A DNA stretch of 64,000 bases, taken from an uncultured Rhizobiaceae group bacterium (GTDB lineage: Bacteria > Pseudomonadota > Alphaproteobacteria > Rhizobiales > Rhizobiaceae). Below are positions 38,001-46,332 of this stretch, in pieces (positions within the stretch are counted from its first letter, which is position 1; every line of letters begins with the position of its first letter). The stretch is taken from NCBI GenBank assembly GCA_938044775.1, contig CALIOE010000019.1, positions 18,317 through 82,316 of the forward strand, written 5' to 3'. A model generated the notes under the pieces. The model did not search any database, had not been told where the DNA came from, and saw nothing but the letters and a program-made list of their open reading frames with translations. A program made the translations under genes and the position numbers.

Positions 38001-38730
38001 GTTCTACCAGACGATCATCACGCTCTCGACTGTGGTTCTTGCCATTCTGGGTGTGCTGATCGGCCTCATGGCCACCGGTCAGAAATTCTCGATCATCATG
38101 ACGGGCACAGGCGTTGTGGCGCTGGCCGGCATTGTCGTGAACAATGCCATTGTCCTGATCGACACGTTCAACCGGCTGCGGGAAGAAGGTGTCGAAACCC
38201 GCGAGGCGGTTCTGAAGACCTCTGCACAGCGCATGCGCCCGATCATGCTGACCACGATTACCACGATCCTCGGCCTGCTGCCGATGATGTGGCAGATCAA
38301 CATGAACTTTTTTGAACGGGTCATCACCTCTGGCGGCATAACGTCGGTCTGGTGGGTGCAGTTGTCGACCGCGATCATATTCGGGCTCGCCTTCTCGACG
38401 ATGCTGACTTTGGTGGTTATTCCCAGCATGCTTGCCCTTCCGGCGAACCTTGTGGCCCCTGTGCGGCGTCTGCGCGAGCGTCGCGTCCGTATGGCGGCCG
38501 AAAATGAGTTCCTGGTCAACGGACAAAGCGCTGTTGCGGGGGTCGGCGCGATGCTGACCGCTGCGAAGACCGCCGAGATCACGCAGCCGCGCGAGGCTGT
38601 TGCGACCACTGAACGTCAGGACATGCCCCCCTCTGAAATCGTCGAGCTCAGCAAATCGCACGGGTTTCCGCTGACGGAAGAGAAAAGGCGGCCGAAAGAT
38701 GACGACGACTATCCGCTGGCTGCGGAATAG
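35035..38730 (+). CDS. RND efflux permease with two extra membrane segments
   Basis: 1231 residues; typical AcrB-like pumps have about 1030-1050. The RND layout is present: TM1 at residues 13-33, TM2-6 about 330-480 with the proton-relay region MLVDGAIVVTEYADRK, and a second half ending near residue 1130 with GVVALAGIVVNNAIVLIDTFNR and PIMLTTITTILGLLP. Between TM6 and the canonical TM7 (about 618-642) lie two further hydrophobic stretches (about 495-520 and 547-575), predicting 14 rather than 12 helices. A hydrophilic C-terminal tail of about 80 residues follows. It belongs to the same unit as the PadR regulator and adaptor. Substrate unknown. Confidence 0.88.
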   Translation: MTSALAVILSRPKTVLTMMLVMIIAGVISYINIPKEANPDIDVPVYIISINQQGISPGDAETLLVRPMETKLRGLDGLKELTAIAAQNSATIVLEFNIETEKDKVLADIRDKVDQAKADLPDDANEPVVNETNFALQPTLIVTLSGQVPERALYGYARRLKDEIESVNTVREATLAGNREEMLEVVLDLERLESYNITQSELLNALSQNNQLIAAGFIDNGKGRFNLKVPGLVETALDVYSIPIKQNGEAVVTLGDVSEIRRTFKDPSSYTRVNGQPAIALQVVKRIGTNIIENNIAVREVVANFSKDWPSTIKINYMLDQSSFIGEVQSSLMSSIMTAISLVLIVVVASLGLRSGLLVGLSVPISFTVGFLILSGAGLTVNMMVLFGMVLTVGMLVDGAIVVTEYADRKLAEGMAPGEAYTRAAQLMFWPVVSSTATTLAAFLPLLLWPGVPGEFMSYLPIMVIIVLSASLMTALIFLPTAGALTGRISQWVGKRASWFITPLLAAFIVGVLGFLLSQAAISRLVGFGLDDAVRIAGDAAGQPEAGSLLVSAIAAILGLALAFAIFPLVARFTRWRAAKAPQEDPITLMFTSRKALDIKKVPGFMGGYLRILKGLSGNIVGNVVVIGAVVGAAFLIFGAFANNNSGVEFFVDEEPDVAIVLVSARGNLAASQIRDIVGEVEAAVLTVPGVENSVMTASATGTGQGGPLGGVQDKPADVVGELQVELANFCCRRFAVEIFKEIEEKTAGIPGIKVEIRKVEGGPPTGKDLRLQVKSSNYEEMARAIARVRSKVDTMTGLKDVEDGRPLPGIEWELTVNREEAGRYNAGIAAIGAMVQLVTNGVEIGKYRPNDSEDELDIRVRLPKEERTFATLDQLKLPTPSGQVPLANFVTRAPKPKIGSITRKDGLYSMEVKANLIDGHAENGKAITPDDKVAELQKWLDSETWPAAVQLAFRGADEEQKESGEFLMRAAGIALFLMFIILVTQFNSFYQTIITLSTVVLAILGVLIGLMATGQKFSIIMTGTGVVALAGIVVNNAIVLIDTFNRLREEGVETREAVLKTSAQRMRPIMLTTITTILGLLPMMWQINMNFFERVITSGGITSVWWVQLSTAIIFGLAFSTMLTLVVIPSMLALPANLVAPVRRLRERRVRMAAENEFLVNGQSAVAGVGAMLTAAKTAEITQPREAVATTERQDMPPSEIVELSKSHGFPLTEEKRRPKDDDDYPLAAE

Positions 38731-38814
38731 CCGCCCGAAAACGGCAAGCAGGGGTTTCACGAATGTGCGAGTCGGGCGTCGGGCTGGGCTTGCAAAAAAT
38801 CCTTCGCTTCCCGC

Positions 38815-39714
38815 TCAGCCGCCCTCCAGCTTGCGCTTGTAGTCGCGATAGCTGAACGGCAGCGTCGCGAGATAGGCCAGACTGGCGACCGTCAGTGAAA
38901 TCCAGGGGAAGCTGAAAAGCGTCACAAACAGGAACAGGGCGCCAAGAGTGACCGGCAGAACGAATGGCTGGGACACGCGCTGCCCGGCCAGTTTGCCTGA
39001 CCAGGTGGGAATGTTCGACACCATCAGAAATCCGATGCCGAGCATATATGCCATGGAAACCCACAGAACGAAGGGCGAATGATCGAGACCAAGAAGGCCG
39101 AGATAGACAGGCAAGAGCGCCAGAAGGGCGCCAGCCGGCGACGGAACCCCGGTGAAGAAATTCACCTTCCAGTCGGGCTGATCCGGGGCTTCGAGCATGA
39201 CGTTAAAGCGCGCCAGACGCAGGCAGCCACACATGGCAAAAACCAGCGCAACAACCCACCCCAGCGAACGCGCCCCGTTGAGCACCCAAAGATAAAGGAT
39301 CATGGCGGGAGCAACGCCGAAATTGACAAAGTCGGCCAGTGAATCCATTTGCTCGCCAAAATCACTTGTCGATTTCAGAAAGCGTGCAACCCGTCCATCG
39401 ATTCCGTCGAGTACGGCGGCGAACACAACGGCCACAATGGCGAGTTCAAACCGCCCCTCCCAGGCCATGCGAACGCCGGTCAACCCGGAACAGATTGCGC
39501 CCAAAGTGATCATGCTGGGAACCAGCATACGGAAAGGAACGTCGCGAAGCCGGACAGCCTGCTCCGGCTCGGTTTCTTCGTCAGCAGGAAACAGTGGCGG
39601 TGGTTCAGCGCCATCCAGACTGTCCTGTTCCGGCTCCGGGTCGTCTTTCTTGGAGGATGACGTCACAGGCGACTCACATTCTACGCGGCGTCGGGCTGCC
39701 GGCACTTGCGTCAT
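38815..39714 (-). CDS. pssA: CDP-diacylglycerol-serine O-phosphatidyltransferase PssA
   Basis: 299 residues. It makes phosphatidylserine from CDP-diacylglycerol and serine at the inner membrane. The CDP-alcohol phosphotransferase motif DGx2ARx8Gx3Dx3D is intact (DGIDGRVAR...[10 protein letters not shown]), with about seven membrane helices around it. ATG 39714 lies inside the 3' end of psd (40-base overlap); GTG 39666 just after the psd stop is a reasonable alternative start. The N-terminal 60 residues are hydrophilic and acidic. Confidence 0.93.
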   Translation of the reverse strand: MTQVPAARRRVECESPVTSSSKKDDPEPEQDSLDGAEPPPLFPADEETEPEQAVRLRDVPFRMLVPSMITLGAICSGLTGVRMAWEGRFELAIVAVVFAAVLDGIDGRVARFLKSTSDFGEQMDSLADFVNFGVAPAMILYLWVLNGARSLGWVVALVFAMCGCLRLARFNVMLEAPDQPDWKVNFFTGVPSPAGALLALLPVYLGLLGLDHSPFVLWVSMAYMLGIGFLMVSNIPTWSGKLAGQRVSQPFVLPVTLGALFLFVTLFSFPWISLTVASLAYLATLPFSYRDYKRKLEGG

Positions 39715-40375
39715 TGTGGGCGGCCAGAACGGACTCGCCGGCGACCATCGTCTGTCCAATCGCAACACGCGGCTCGGCCCCCGCAGGCAGGAAAACGTCG
39801 CAGCGCGAACCGAAACGAATGAGTCCGAAGCGCTCACCCTGCATCAGAACATCGCCCTCTCCGCTCCAGTTTAGAATGCGGCGGGCAACCAGACCGGCAA
39901 TCTGGACAACCCCGACCGCGCCATGCGGTCCGTCAATTACGAGAGAATGTCGTTCGTTTTCCTCCGATGCCTTGTCGAGATCGGCTGATAGGAACTTACC
40001 GGGTTTATGCGATGAGACGACAACCGGACCGCGGGTCGGTGAGCGATTCACATGCACATTAAACACATTCATGAACACCGAGATGCGCATCAAGGGTTCC
40101 GTGCCCATATCGAGCTCTGCAGGCGGTACAAACAGGCCGACACTGGACACCACGCCATCTGCAGGGCTGACCAGAAGGTCGTCGCTGACCGGAACAATCC
40201 GCTCCGGGTCACGAAAGAAGGCGGCGCACCAGATTGTCAGGATAAGACCAATCCAGAACAGCGGTTGCCAGACAAAGGCAAGCGCCAGGGTCACGGCCGC
40301 AAAAAGGGCAATGAACCGGTAGCCCTCTTTGTGGATTGGTACCCATGCGTCGCGAATTGAGCTTGCTATGGACAT
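39674..40375 (-). CDS. psd: Phosphatidylserine decarboxylase proenzyme
   Basis: 233 residues, the short PSD type. It converts phosphatidylserine to phosphatidylethanolamine. Self-cleavage at the Gly-Ser of [11 protein letters not shown] creates the pyruvoyl cofactor. Two hydrophobic helices lie at residues 20-55, followed by the catalytic region [17 protein letters not shown] and [14 protein letters not shown]. It is upstream of pssA in one operon, so both steps of PE synthesis are made together. A possible promoter lies at 40404-40431. Confidence 0.95.
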   Translation of the reverse strand: MSIASSIRDAWVPIHKEGYRFIALFAAVTLALAFVWQPLFWIGLILTIWCAAFFRDPERIVPVSDDLLVSPADGVVSSVGLFVPPAELDMGTEPLMRISVFMNVFNVHVNRSPTRGPVVVSSHKPGKFLSADLDKASEENERHSLVIDGPHGAVGVVQIAGLVARRILNWSGEGDVLMQGERFGLIRFGSRCDVFLPAGAEPRVAIGQTMVAGESVLAAHNDASAGSPTPRRM

Positions 40376-40403
40376 CTGTTCAACCTGTTGAAATTCCCTC
40401 TGT

Positions 40404-40431
40404 TACATAGCCCGGGCACAGCTGCGCGCAA
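40404..40431 (-). promoter_or_regulatory. Candidate psd-pssA promoter
   Basis: Minus-strand TTGCGC, 16-base spacer, TATGTA, about 30-55 bases upstream of the psd ATG. Both hexamers are moderate matches to sigma-70 sites. Confidence 0.4.
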
Positions 40432-40464
40432 AGCCTGATTACGCCTGATACATGGATGCCGTGT

Positions 40465-41187
40465 TCAACGCGCTGCAAAAAGCGGACCCGCTATTTCACG
40501 CACCAACTTCTCGCGTATGGATTGACCAAATGTCCTAAAACTCTCGGCATTCAGCAGAAACGCTCCTTCGCCGCCAATAACTTTATCGCGATAATGATTT
40601 TGAAGGTCAAAGCGGGCGAGATCGCCGAGATCGTATTCTATGGAATGAATAATCAGGCCGTTGATGGTCACTCCACGAAGGATGGCAGCATCGCGGGAAA
40701 TGGCCGGGTCTTCCCTGTCACTTGTCCCATCGCCCGATACATCAATGACCCTGCGCCGGCCGTCAAATGCGTTGCGCTCAAAATAAAGTACAGAATAGTC
40801 GATGACGTCAGCGATGTCGGTGAATCCTTTGAGCGACCGGGGCATGGCCGCAATGCGAGCGGCAAATTCCGCTGCTGAGGAGCGATTGTTCATGAATGCC
40901 CAGGGCACAGCTTCGAATTGCTGACGCGTTCCGGCCCATTGAACCACACTGACAGCGATGCCTTCCGCCCCCTGCGACTCAATGGCACGGACCACGCTAG
41001 GGTGTTCAAAGGCGCGCGAGAGACCATCACGCTGTAGCCGATATTCGGAATCGTCAACACTGGTCGACGTGTCGATGGCGAGAACCAGCTCAAGAGCAAC
41101 GGTCTGCCCGGCTGTGGCATGTTGCGTTTGAATCGCGAGTCCCAATGCGGCCGCGAATAAAAATCCGCCCCTCATGGCCGCCATCAT
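40465..41187 (-). CDS. DUF1194 protein, secreted von Willebrand factor A-like domain
   Basis: 240 residues. A signal peptide (GGFLFAAALGLAIQTQHATAG) precedes a vWA-like domain with a MIDAS motif DTSTS (ELVLAIDTSTSVDDSEY) and the later Asp-Gly region VIDVSGDGTSD. DUF1194 proteins are common in rhizobia and lack a known function; the MIDAS suggests metal-dependent adhesion or protein binding in the periplasm. ATG 41187 overlaps the ABC transporter stop (ATGA), so it is translationally coupled to that gene; a longer frame upstream lies wholly inside it and is rejected. Confidence 0.85.
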   Translation of the reverse strand: MMAAMRGGFLFAAALGLAIQTQHATAGQTVALELVLAIDTSTSVDDSEYRLQRDGLSRAFEHPSVVRAIESQGAEGIAVSVVQWAGTRQQFEAVPWAFMNNRSSAAEFAARIAAMPRSLKGFTDIADVIDYSVLYFERNAFDGRRRVIDVSGDGTSDREDPAISRDAAILRGVTINGLIIHSIEYDLGDLARFDLQNHYRDKVIGGEGAFLLNAESFRTFGQSIREKLVREIAGPLFAAR

Positions 41188-43076
41188 TCCGCCGGTTCCT
41201 GTGACGGGCGACGGCGCACAACACCGAGCTGGTCGTTTTCGTGAGCCTGGCGCAATCGCTCTTCCGCCTCGGTGGCTTCGCGCTGGCGGTCCCACATGGC
41301 GGCGTAAAGCCCCTTTTTTGACAACAGTTTACGATGTGTACCGCGTTCGGCGATTTCACCGGCTTCCAAAACGATTATCTCGTCAGCATCGATGATCGTG
41401 GAGAGGCGGTGCGCAATTACCACTGTGGTCCGGTCGCGCGAGACGAAGTCCAGCGCGGTCTTGATCTCCTGCTCGGTCTGAGTGTCGAGGGCAGACGTCG
41501 CCTCGTCGAGGATGAGTATGGGTGGAGCCTTCAGCAGGGTTCTGGCGATGGCGACGCGCTGTTTCTCGCCACCTGAAAGCTTAAGCCCGCGTTCGCCGAC
41601 CTGCGTTTCAAACCCCTGCGGCAGGCGCTTAATGAAATCACCGATCTGAGCCAGTTCGGCAGCCTCGCGAACCTCCTCTTCGGTGGCGTCCATGCGTCCG
41701 TATCGAATGTTGTAAGCAACGGTGTCATTGAACAGGACCGTATCTTGCGGAACCATGCCGATCACACCGCGCAGGCTTGCCTGGGTCACATCGCGCAGAT
41801 CCTGTCCGTCTATTGTGATCGCGCCGTCCTGGATGTCGTAGAAGCGGAACAGCAGTCGCGAGATGGTTGATTTCCCGGCCCCGGACGGCCCGACAATGGC
41901 GACGGTCTTGCCCGCCGGGACATCGAACGAAACGTCCTTCAAAATGGAACGGTCGGAATCGTAGTGGAAGTTCACCGAGTCAAACCGGATGGCGCCCGCT
42001 TCGACCACCAGTTCTTTTGCTTCCGGCTTGTCGCCAATCTCCGCGTCGACGTCGAGAAGGTCGAACATGGCTTCGATGTCAGTCAGCCCCTGCCGAATTT
42101 CACGATAAACAAAACCGATAAAATTGAGCGGTATCGATAGCTGCATAAGGAACATGTTTATCAGCACGAAATCGCCGAGCGTCTGTTCCCCCCGCTGCAC
42201 GGCAAGTGCCGACATGACCATGCAGACCATCATGCCGATGCCGAAAATGAGCGTCTGTCCAAAATTCAGCCAACCCAGCGATGTCCAGGTCCTGGTTGCC
42301 GCAGATTCGTACTTTGCCATCGAAGCATCAAAGCGACGTGACTCCATTTCCTCGTTGCCGAAATACTTGACCGTCTCGAAATTCAACAGCGAGTCGATGG
42401 CCTTGGAATTAGCGTCGGTGTCCGACTCGTTCATGTCACGACGAATCTGGATGCGCCAGTCACTGGCCCGTATGGTGAACCAACTATACGCCCAAACCGT
42501 TGCGGCGATCACCAGCACATATGAGATGCCGAAATTCCACGCGAAAATACCCGCATAGAGCGCAAATTCCAGAATGGTCGGCAGGGTGTTGAGGATCGTG
42601 AACCGAACGATCACTTCGATGCCCTTGGTTCCGCGCTCAATGACGCGCGACAGGCCGCCCGTGCGCCGGGCCAGGTGGAACCTCAAGGACAGCTTATGGA
42701 TATGGACAAAGGTGCGATAGGCCAGTTGACGTACAGCGTGCTGTCCCACCCGCGCAAACAGGGCATCGCGCAGTTGGTTGAACCCGGTAAACGTGACCCG
42801 CGCGATGTTGTAACCAATGACCAGCATGACCGGCGTCAGGACGATCGTTGGCAACCACCATACGTCCAACGACTTTTCATCGAGCGCATCAGTCGCATAC
42901 TTGAAGAAAAACGGTACCAGAGCCGTCAGCAGCTTGGCGATGACCAGAAAAAATGCCGCATAAGCGACGCGTCGTTTCAGATCCGGTCGATCGTGAGGCC
43001 ACATATAGGGCCAAAGATTCTTGATCGTCGACAAAGACGATCGGTCCGCCTCATAAGGCTGTTCTTTATCGGTCAA
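41184..43076 (-). CDS. ABC exporter of the Atm1/HMT1 family (half transporter)
   Basis: 630 residues: six-helix transmembrane domain (about 35-330), then a nucleotide-binding domain with Walker [14 protein letters not shown], signature LSGGEKQRVAIAR and Walker B ILILDEATSALD. The TMD sequence (SLRFHLARRTGGLSRVIERG, then LNFETVKYFGNE) is diagnostic of Atm1-type exporters. Family members move glutathione-linked or persulfide compounds, and the Novosphingobium homologue exports metal-glutathione complexes. The start is TTG at 43076, 39 bases downstream of arsR; no ATG fits. The ArsR neighbour supports a metal or metalloid role. Confidence 0.9.
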   Translation of the reverse strand: MTDKEQPYEADRSSLSTIKNLWPYMWPHDRPDLKRRVAYAAFFLVIAKLLTALVPFFFKYATDALDEKSLDVWWLPTIVLTPVMLVIGYNIARVTFTGFNQLRDALFARVGQHAVRQLAYRTFVHIHKLSLRFHLARRTGGLSRVIERGTKGIEVIVRFTILNTLPTILEFALYAGIFAWNFGISYVLVIAATVWAYSWFTIRASDWRIQIRRDMNESDTDANSKAIDSLLNFETVKYFGNEEMESRRFDASMAKYESAATRTWTSLGWLNFGQTLIFGIGMMVCMVMSALAVQRGEQTLGDFVLINMFLMQLSIPLNFIGFVYREIRQGLTDIEAMFDLLDVDAEIGDKPEAKELVVEAGAIRFDSVNFHYDSDRSILKDVSFDVPAGKTVAIVGPSGAGKSTISRLLFRFYDIQDGAITIDGQDLRDVTQASLRGVIGMVPQDTVLFNDTVAYNIRYGRMDATEEEVREAAELAQIGDFIKRLPQGFETQVGERGLKLSGGEKQRVAIARTLLKAPPILILDEATSALDTQTEQEIKTALDFVSRDRTTVVIAHRLSTIIDADEIIVLEAGEIAERGTHRKLLSKKGLYAAMWDRQREATEAEERLRQAHENDQLGVVRRRPSQEPAE

Positions 43077-43115
43077 TTTAAGCTTTCTTGCCGCTGCGGA
43101 TAGAGACTGGCCATG

Positions 43116-43469
43116 TCAGCAGCAGGTGCCTTCGCAGCAGGAATCGAGAAACTGACTGGTGGTCAGTGCAATGTTCTTCAGCAACGCTTCGTTCACATGA
43201 TACCGTGATCGCGGTGGAACCGTCTCAACATTGACGATCCCGGCATCGATCAACACTTTTAAGTGCTGTGACACGGTAGACTGGGCCAAAGGCAGAACCC
43301 CCGTGATATCCTTGCAACCGCAATGTCGATGCATGGCGATGTGCCTTAGAATGTCGATGCGGGCCGAATTTGAAAGCGCCGCAAAAACCGCAGCCATTTC
43401 TGCCGAGCTGGAGCCCGAAACGGACGTCCGCTTGATGGATTCGTCATCAGACTTCCCGCAACAAGCCAT
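43116..43469 (-). CDS. ArsR/SmtB family metalloregulator, cysteine-rich
   Basis: 117 residues. The winged helix covers about 25-95 (MAAVFAALSNSARIDILRHI, then LAQSTVSQHLKVLIDAGIV). Cysteines occur in three clusters: MACCG at the N-terminus, HCGCKDI at the helix that carries the CxCxD metal site of ArsR/CadC, and SCCEGTCC at the C-terminus. This pattern suits thiophilic ions such as As(III), Cd(II) or Cu(I). It is the first gene of arsR-atm1-DUF1194. A perfect 20-base inverted repeat lies two bases upstream of the ATG and probably serves as its operator. Confidence 0.9.
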   Translation of the reverse strand: MACCGKSDDESIKRTSVSGSSSAEMAAVFAALSNSARIDILRHIAMHRHCGCKDITGVLPLAQSTVSQHLKVLIDAGIVNVETVPPRSRYHVNEALLKNIALTTSQFLDSCCEGTCC

Positions 43470-43470
43470 A

Positions 43471-43514
43471 CATCACCTATCTTCATCGTATTTATACGAT
43501 GAAGATAGGTGATG
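43471..43514 (-). promoter_or_regulatory. Perfect 20+20 inverted repeat: probable ArsR operator
   Basis: Arms at 43471-43490 and 43495-43514 are exact reverse complements with a four-base TTTA spacer. On the minus strand TATAAA sits at the centre, 16 bases after TTCACA (43517-43512), so the repeat would cover the -10 and start site. The ribosome site of arsR (ATAGGTG) lies inside the proximal arm. A second promoter reading is TTGCGG-17-TATCTT. Either way repressor binding would block transcription, and a transcript containing both arms would hide the ribosome site. Confidence 0.75.
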
Positions 43515-43559
43515 TGAACGGCCGCCGCAAGGCTTCCAGGAATTCATACCGGAATGCTG

Positions 43560-45512
43560 CTAGTTTTCAGACCGCCGCTCGACCTCGTCCGGAATCTTGA
43601 ATATCTGGCCGACATAAATCAAATCCGGATCGCGAATCTGATCTTTGTTGGCGTTGTAGATCGTTGTGAAATGTATGCCGCGACCGTAAGTGTAGCGTGA
43701 AATCGTCCAGAGATTATCACCCGGCCGGATGATAATTGATGTGCCGGTGCGGATGACAGCGGGCGGTTCCGGACTCTTGGGAGTTTCCTCCACTTTTGCG
43801 ACCGCAGTGTCTGCTTCGTCCGGTTCGACGCTCTCCGGTTCCTTAACGGGGATTGTCTTTGTGGGCTCAGCCGCCTCTGGCGACGCCACCGCCGCAGGTG
43901 GTTCCGGTGCAGCCTCTGGTTCCGGCGCGGCAGCCTGTTGGTCCGTTTCCTCGCCGGCCGGAGTCGCATCAACCGCCGCAACTTTATCCTCAGACTCCGC
44001 CGGCTCAGAAACTGCTGGCGCCGCCGGTTCATCGGGCTTGGCTTCAACGACCGGTGCTTCGCTATCGGGCTCCGTCTTCACGTCCGTCTGCGGTTGACCT
44101 TCGGGGGCGGCTTTTGGCTCCTCGACCGAAGTTGCGGCGTCTTGAACGTTCTGCTCTGGCTTCGCCTTCGGTTCTGGTTCTGGTTCCGCTTTTGGTTCCG
44201 GCTGTACTATCGGCTCTGGCGATGGTTCGACCTTTGCGACCTGTACTTCGTGAATGAGAGGCACTTCAGCCCGGCCGGTCACCTTGCCGCTGAGCGGATC
44301 GACCACGTCCGCTCGCACAATATGCGAGCCGTTGGAAAGCACAAAATCTCTTTGAAGCAGAAACCGGTCATCTGCTGTGCCGGTGGCGTCCCCAAGCACC
44401 TGATTGTTTAGATAGATGCGAACCCGTTTGCCGCTTTCGACAGCGCCAGCCACAAATATCTGTCTGCCATCCACTTCGACAGCTTCAACGAGGACGCGGT
44501 CGCTGGGAGCAGCCTCCCCGGCTGTATCCGAAGAGACGGATTCGCCGGGATCGGGTTCCGCTTTGGCCGGGGCTGGCGCAATCTCCGGTTCTGTTCTGGA
44601 AGCAGGCTCATCACTTTTGTCGGTCTCATCATCCAGTTTTGCCGTTTTCGTCAGTTCCTCTTCAGGTGCTTTGGATTCGGCTTCCGTGGTTTCAGACTTT
44701 GCGTTTTCGGACGATGCAACTTCGGTCTCTGCAGTTTCCGGTTCTGCGGTTTCAGGTTCTGCAGTTTCAGGCACATCGCTCTGCGGCGCGTCTGTTGCCG
44801 GCACCTCGGAATCCTTGGCTTCAGCTGCCGATTCTTGTTCCGTCTGGCTATCGATGTCTGATTTGGAAGCCGTCTCCGGCGCCGGCGCGGTCTCGGTTTC
44901 CGCTTGCGGTTTTGGTTCATCGACGGCCGGCGCGGCACTCTCCGGCTTCACAAAAACCTCACTGGCCTCGCCTTCTTCGGAAACCATCGCAAGGGTGTCA
45001 TTGTTGCCTGGCTCGGGAATGTTCAGAATGCCTGTGGCCTTGGAAACCAATTCCTTGCCATCCGGATCAACAGCCCGCAGCGACAGCGCATAGCTCCCAG
45101 GAGGCAGCGGGTTGTCCGGAACAACCACAAATGCTCCGGTATCATCGGCGGTGTCCTCAGCAATCACCTTTCCGTCCTCACCAATGAGGCTTATTCTGGA
45201 GTTGGGCACGGCGTTGCCTGCGACCAGAACAGAGCCGTCTTTTTCGACGCGCAGCAGGTCAAATTTCGGTGCTGGTTCTTCGACTGCAGGCGCAACCGCC
45301 TTTGTTGCAGGTGGCCTGGTCTCAGCAGATTCAGTTTCGTCACCGGAGGCGGCATCTTTTGGTGCCGTTTCCCTGGCCGCTTCTTCTATCTGCACATCTT
45401 CTTCGCCCAGAAACGGTAGCTTCGGAACGTTTCCGTTGCTGATTGCAAACACCACCACAGCCCCGAAGCCCAGCACGGAATAGAATCCGTATTTTATCGC
45501 ATTTTTGTTCAT
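43560..45512 (-). CDS. LysM-domain envelope protein with two Ig-like modules and a Glu/Pro/Ala-rich linker
   Basis: 650 residues. An N-terminal membrane anchor (YGFYSVLGFGAVVVFAI) is followed by an Ig-like module (about 85-170, VLVAGNAVPNSRISLIGEDG), a very acidic low-complexity linker and a second similar module (about 350-430, IFVAGAVESGKRVRIYLNN). Another acidic linker leads to a C-terminal LysM (about 595-645, IIRPGDNLWTISRYTYGRG). LysM binds peptidoglycan, so the protein should span from the inner membrane to the wall, with the linkers as extended spacers. ATG 45512 is preferred to the adjacent TTG. No enzymatic domain is present. Confidence 0.82.
   Translation of the reverse strand: MNKNAIKYGFYSVLGFGAVVVFAISNGNVPKLPFLGEEDVQIEEAARETAPKDAASGDETESAETRPPATKAVAPAVEEPAPKFDLLRVEKDGSVLVAGNAVPNSRISLIGEDGKVIAEDTADDTGAFVVVPDNPLPPGSYALSLRAVDPDGKELVSKATGILNIPEPGNNDTLAMVSEEGEASEVFVKPESAAPAVDEPKPQAETETAPAPETASKSDIDSQTEQESAAEAKDSEVPATDAPQSDVPETAEPETAEPETAETEVASSENAKSETTEAESKAPEEELTKTAKLDDETDKSDEPASRTEPEIAPAPAKAEPDPGESVSSDTAGEAAPSDRVLVEAVEVDGRQIFVAGAVESGKRVRIYLNNQVLGDATGTADDRFLLQRDFVLSNGSHIVRADVVDPLSGKVTGRAEVPLIHEVQVAKVEPSPEPIVQPEPKAEPEPEPKAKPEQNVQDAATSVEEPKAAPEGQPQTDVKTEPDSEAPVVEAKPDEPAAPAVSEPAESEDKVAAVDATPAGEETDQQAAAPEPEAAPEPPAAVASPEAAEPTKTIPVKEPESVEPDEADTAVAKVEETPKSPEPPAVIRTGTSIIIRPGDNLWTISRYTYGRGIHFTTIYNANKDQIRDPDLIYVGQIFKIPDEVERRSEN
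44729..44773 (-). repeat. Three tandem 15-base repeats in the LysM protein linker
   Basis: Three near-identical 15-base units (44729-44743, 44744-44758, 44759-44773) encode repeated PETAE-type pentapeptides on the minus strand. They suggest length variation by slippage. Confidence 0.7.
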
Positions 45513-45627
45513 CAATACGCCCGAGTTTGTCGGCCCCTACTTTACCCCGGCCCGCTCTAGCACAAAATCCAGCTAAACTGCCAGTTTTCAACGTTTTTGT
45601 GCACCTCTGTTTGAGGCGACAGTTGAC

Positions 45628-45646
45628 GCGGGTTTTGCAAACCCGC
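45628..45646 (+). repeat. Perfect 8-base hairpin upstream of the LOG gene
   Basis: GCGGGTTT / AAACCCGC with a TGC loop, ending 11 bases before the ATG at 45658. There is no T-run, so it is not a terminator; it could be an operator or a leader hairpin limiting translation. Confidence 0.5.
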
Positions 45647-45657
45647 AACAAGCCAAG

Positions 45658-46251
45658 ATGACGCCGAACAATGCTCCCAAAATCCAGTCCGTCTGTATCT
45701 ATTGCGGCTCTTCGCCCGGCAATGACGGTGCCTATGTCGATGCGGCCATTCGGCTTGGCGAGAACCTGGCTGGAAATGGCATCAGGCTGGTCTATGGCGG
45801 TGGCGACAATGGCCTAATGGGGGCGGCCGCGCGGGGTGCCTTATCACGAAATGGTGCCGTAAAGGGCATCATTCCGCAGTTTTTGAAGGCCTACGAGCAA
45901 CGCAGTGGCGCCGTCAGCCTAGAAGGGGCGGAGATTACAGTCGTCCCCGATATGCATACGCGAAAGCAGCAAATGTTTGAAGAGTCAGACGCCTTTGTCG
46001 CTTTGCCCGGAGGAATCGGCACGCTCGAAGAACTGGTCGAAATCATGACCTGGTCACAACTGGGCCGCCACACGAAACCCATTGCTCTTTTGAACACCAA
46101 TGGGTTTTGGAACCCTTTAGGCGTGCTCATTGAACACATGACTGAGGCAGGCTTCCTCCACAATCCTAATGGTGCCCGGCTACGGATTGCAGAGCAGCCG
46201 GACGAAATTGTGCCTCTGTTGCAGGGCTCCGCCGTGGAAAATGTTGTGTAA
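45658..46251 (+). CDS. LOG family protein (TIGR00730), probable nucleoside 5'-monophosphate phosphoribohydrolase
   Basis: 197 residues. The Rossmann-like fold has the hallmark PGGIGTLEEL motif and LVYGGGDNGLMGA. LOG proteins release the base from cytokinin or purine nucleotides such as AMP; bacterial members act in nucleotide turnover or cytokinin activation. Which applies here cannot be told. It is divergent from the LysM gene across a 145-base gap. Confidence 0.88.
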   Translation: MTPNNAPKIQSVCIYCGSSPGNDGAYVDAAIRLGENLAGNGIRLVYGGGDNGLMGAAARGALSRNGAVKGIIPQFLKAYEQRSGAVSLEGAEITVVPDMHTRKQQMFEESDAFVALPGGIGTLEELVEIMTWSQLGRHTKPIALLNTNGFWNPLGVLIEHMTEAGFLHNPNGARLRIAEQPDEIVPLLQGSAVENVV

Positions 46252-46332
46252 TCGCAAGGCAAATGACACGACATTGACATGTGGCGGTGCTGTCAATGGG
46301 ATGCTCAATATCCCAAACCGCAAGTTGATCCG

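Noticed and set aside
37201..38760. A 519-codon open frame on the minus strand inside the RND permease gene
   Set aside because: The plus-strand frame has full RND motifs across the same bases; the antisense frame has no family features and is a by-product of codon bias.
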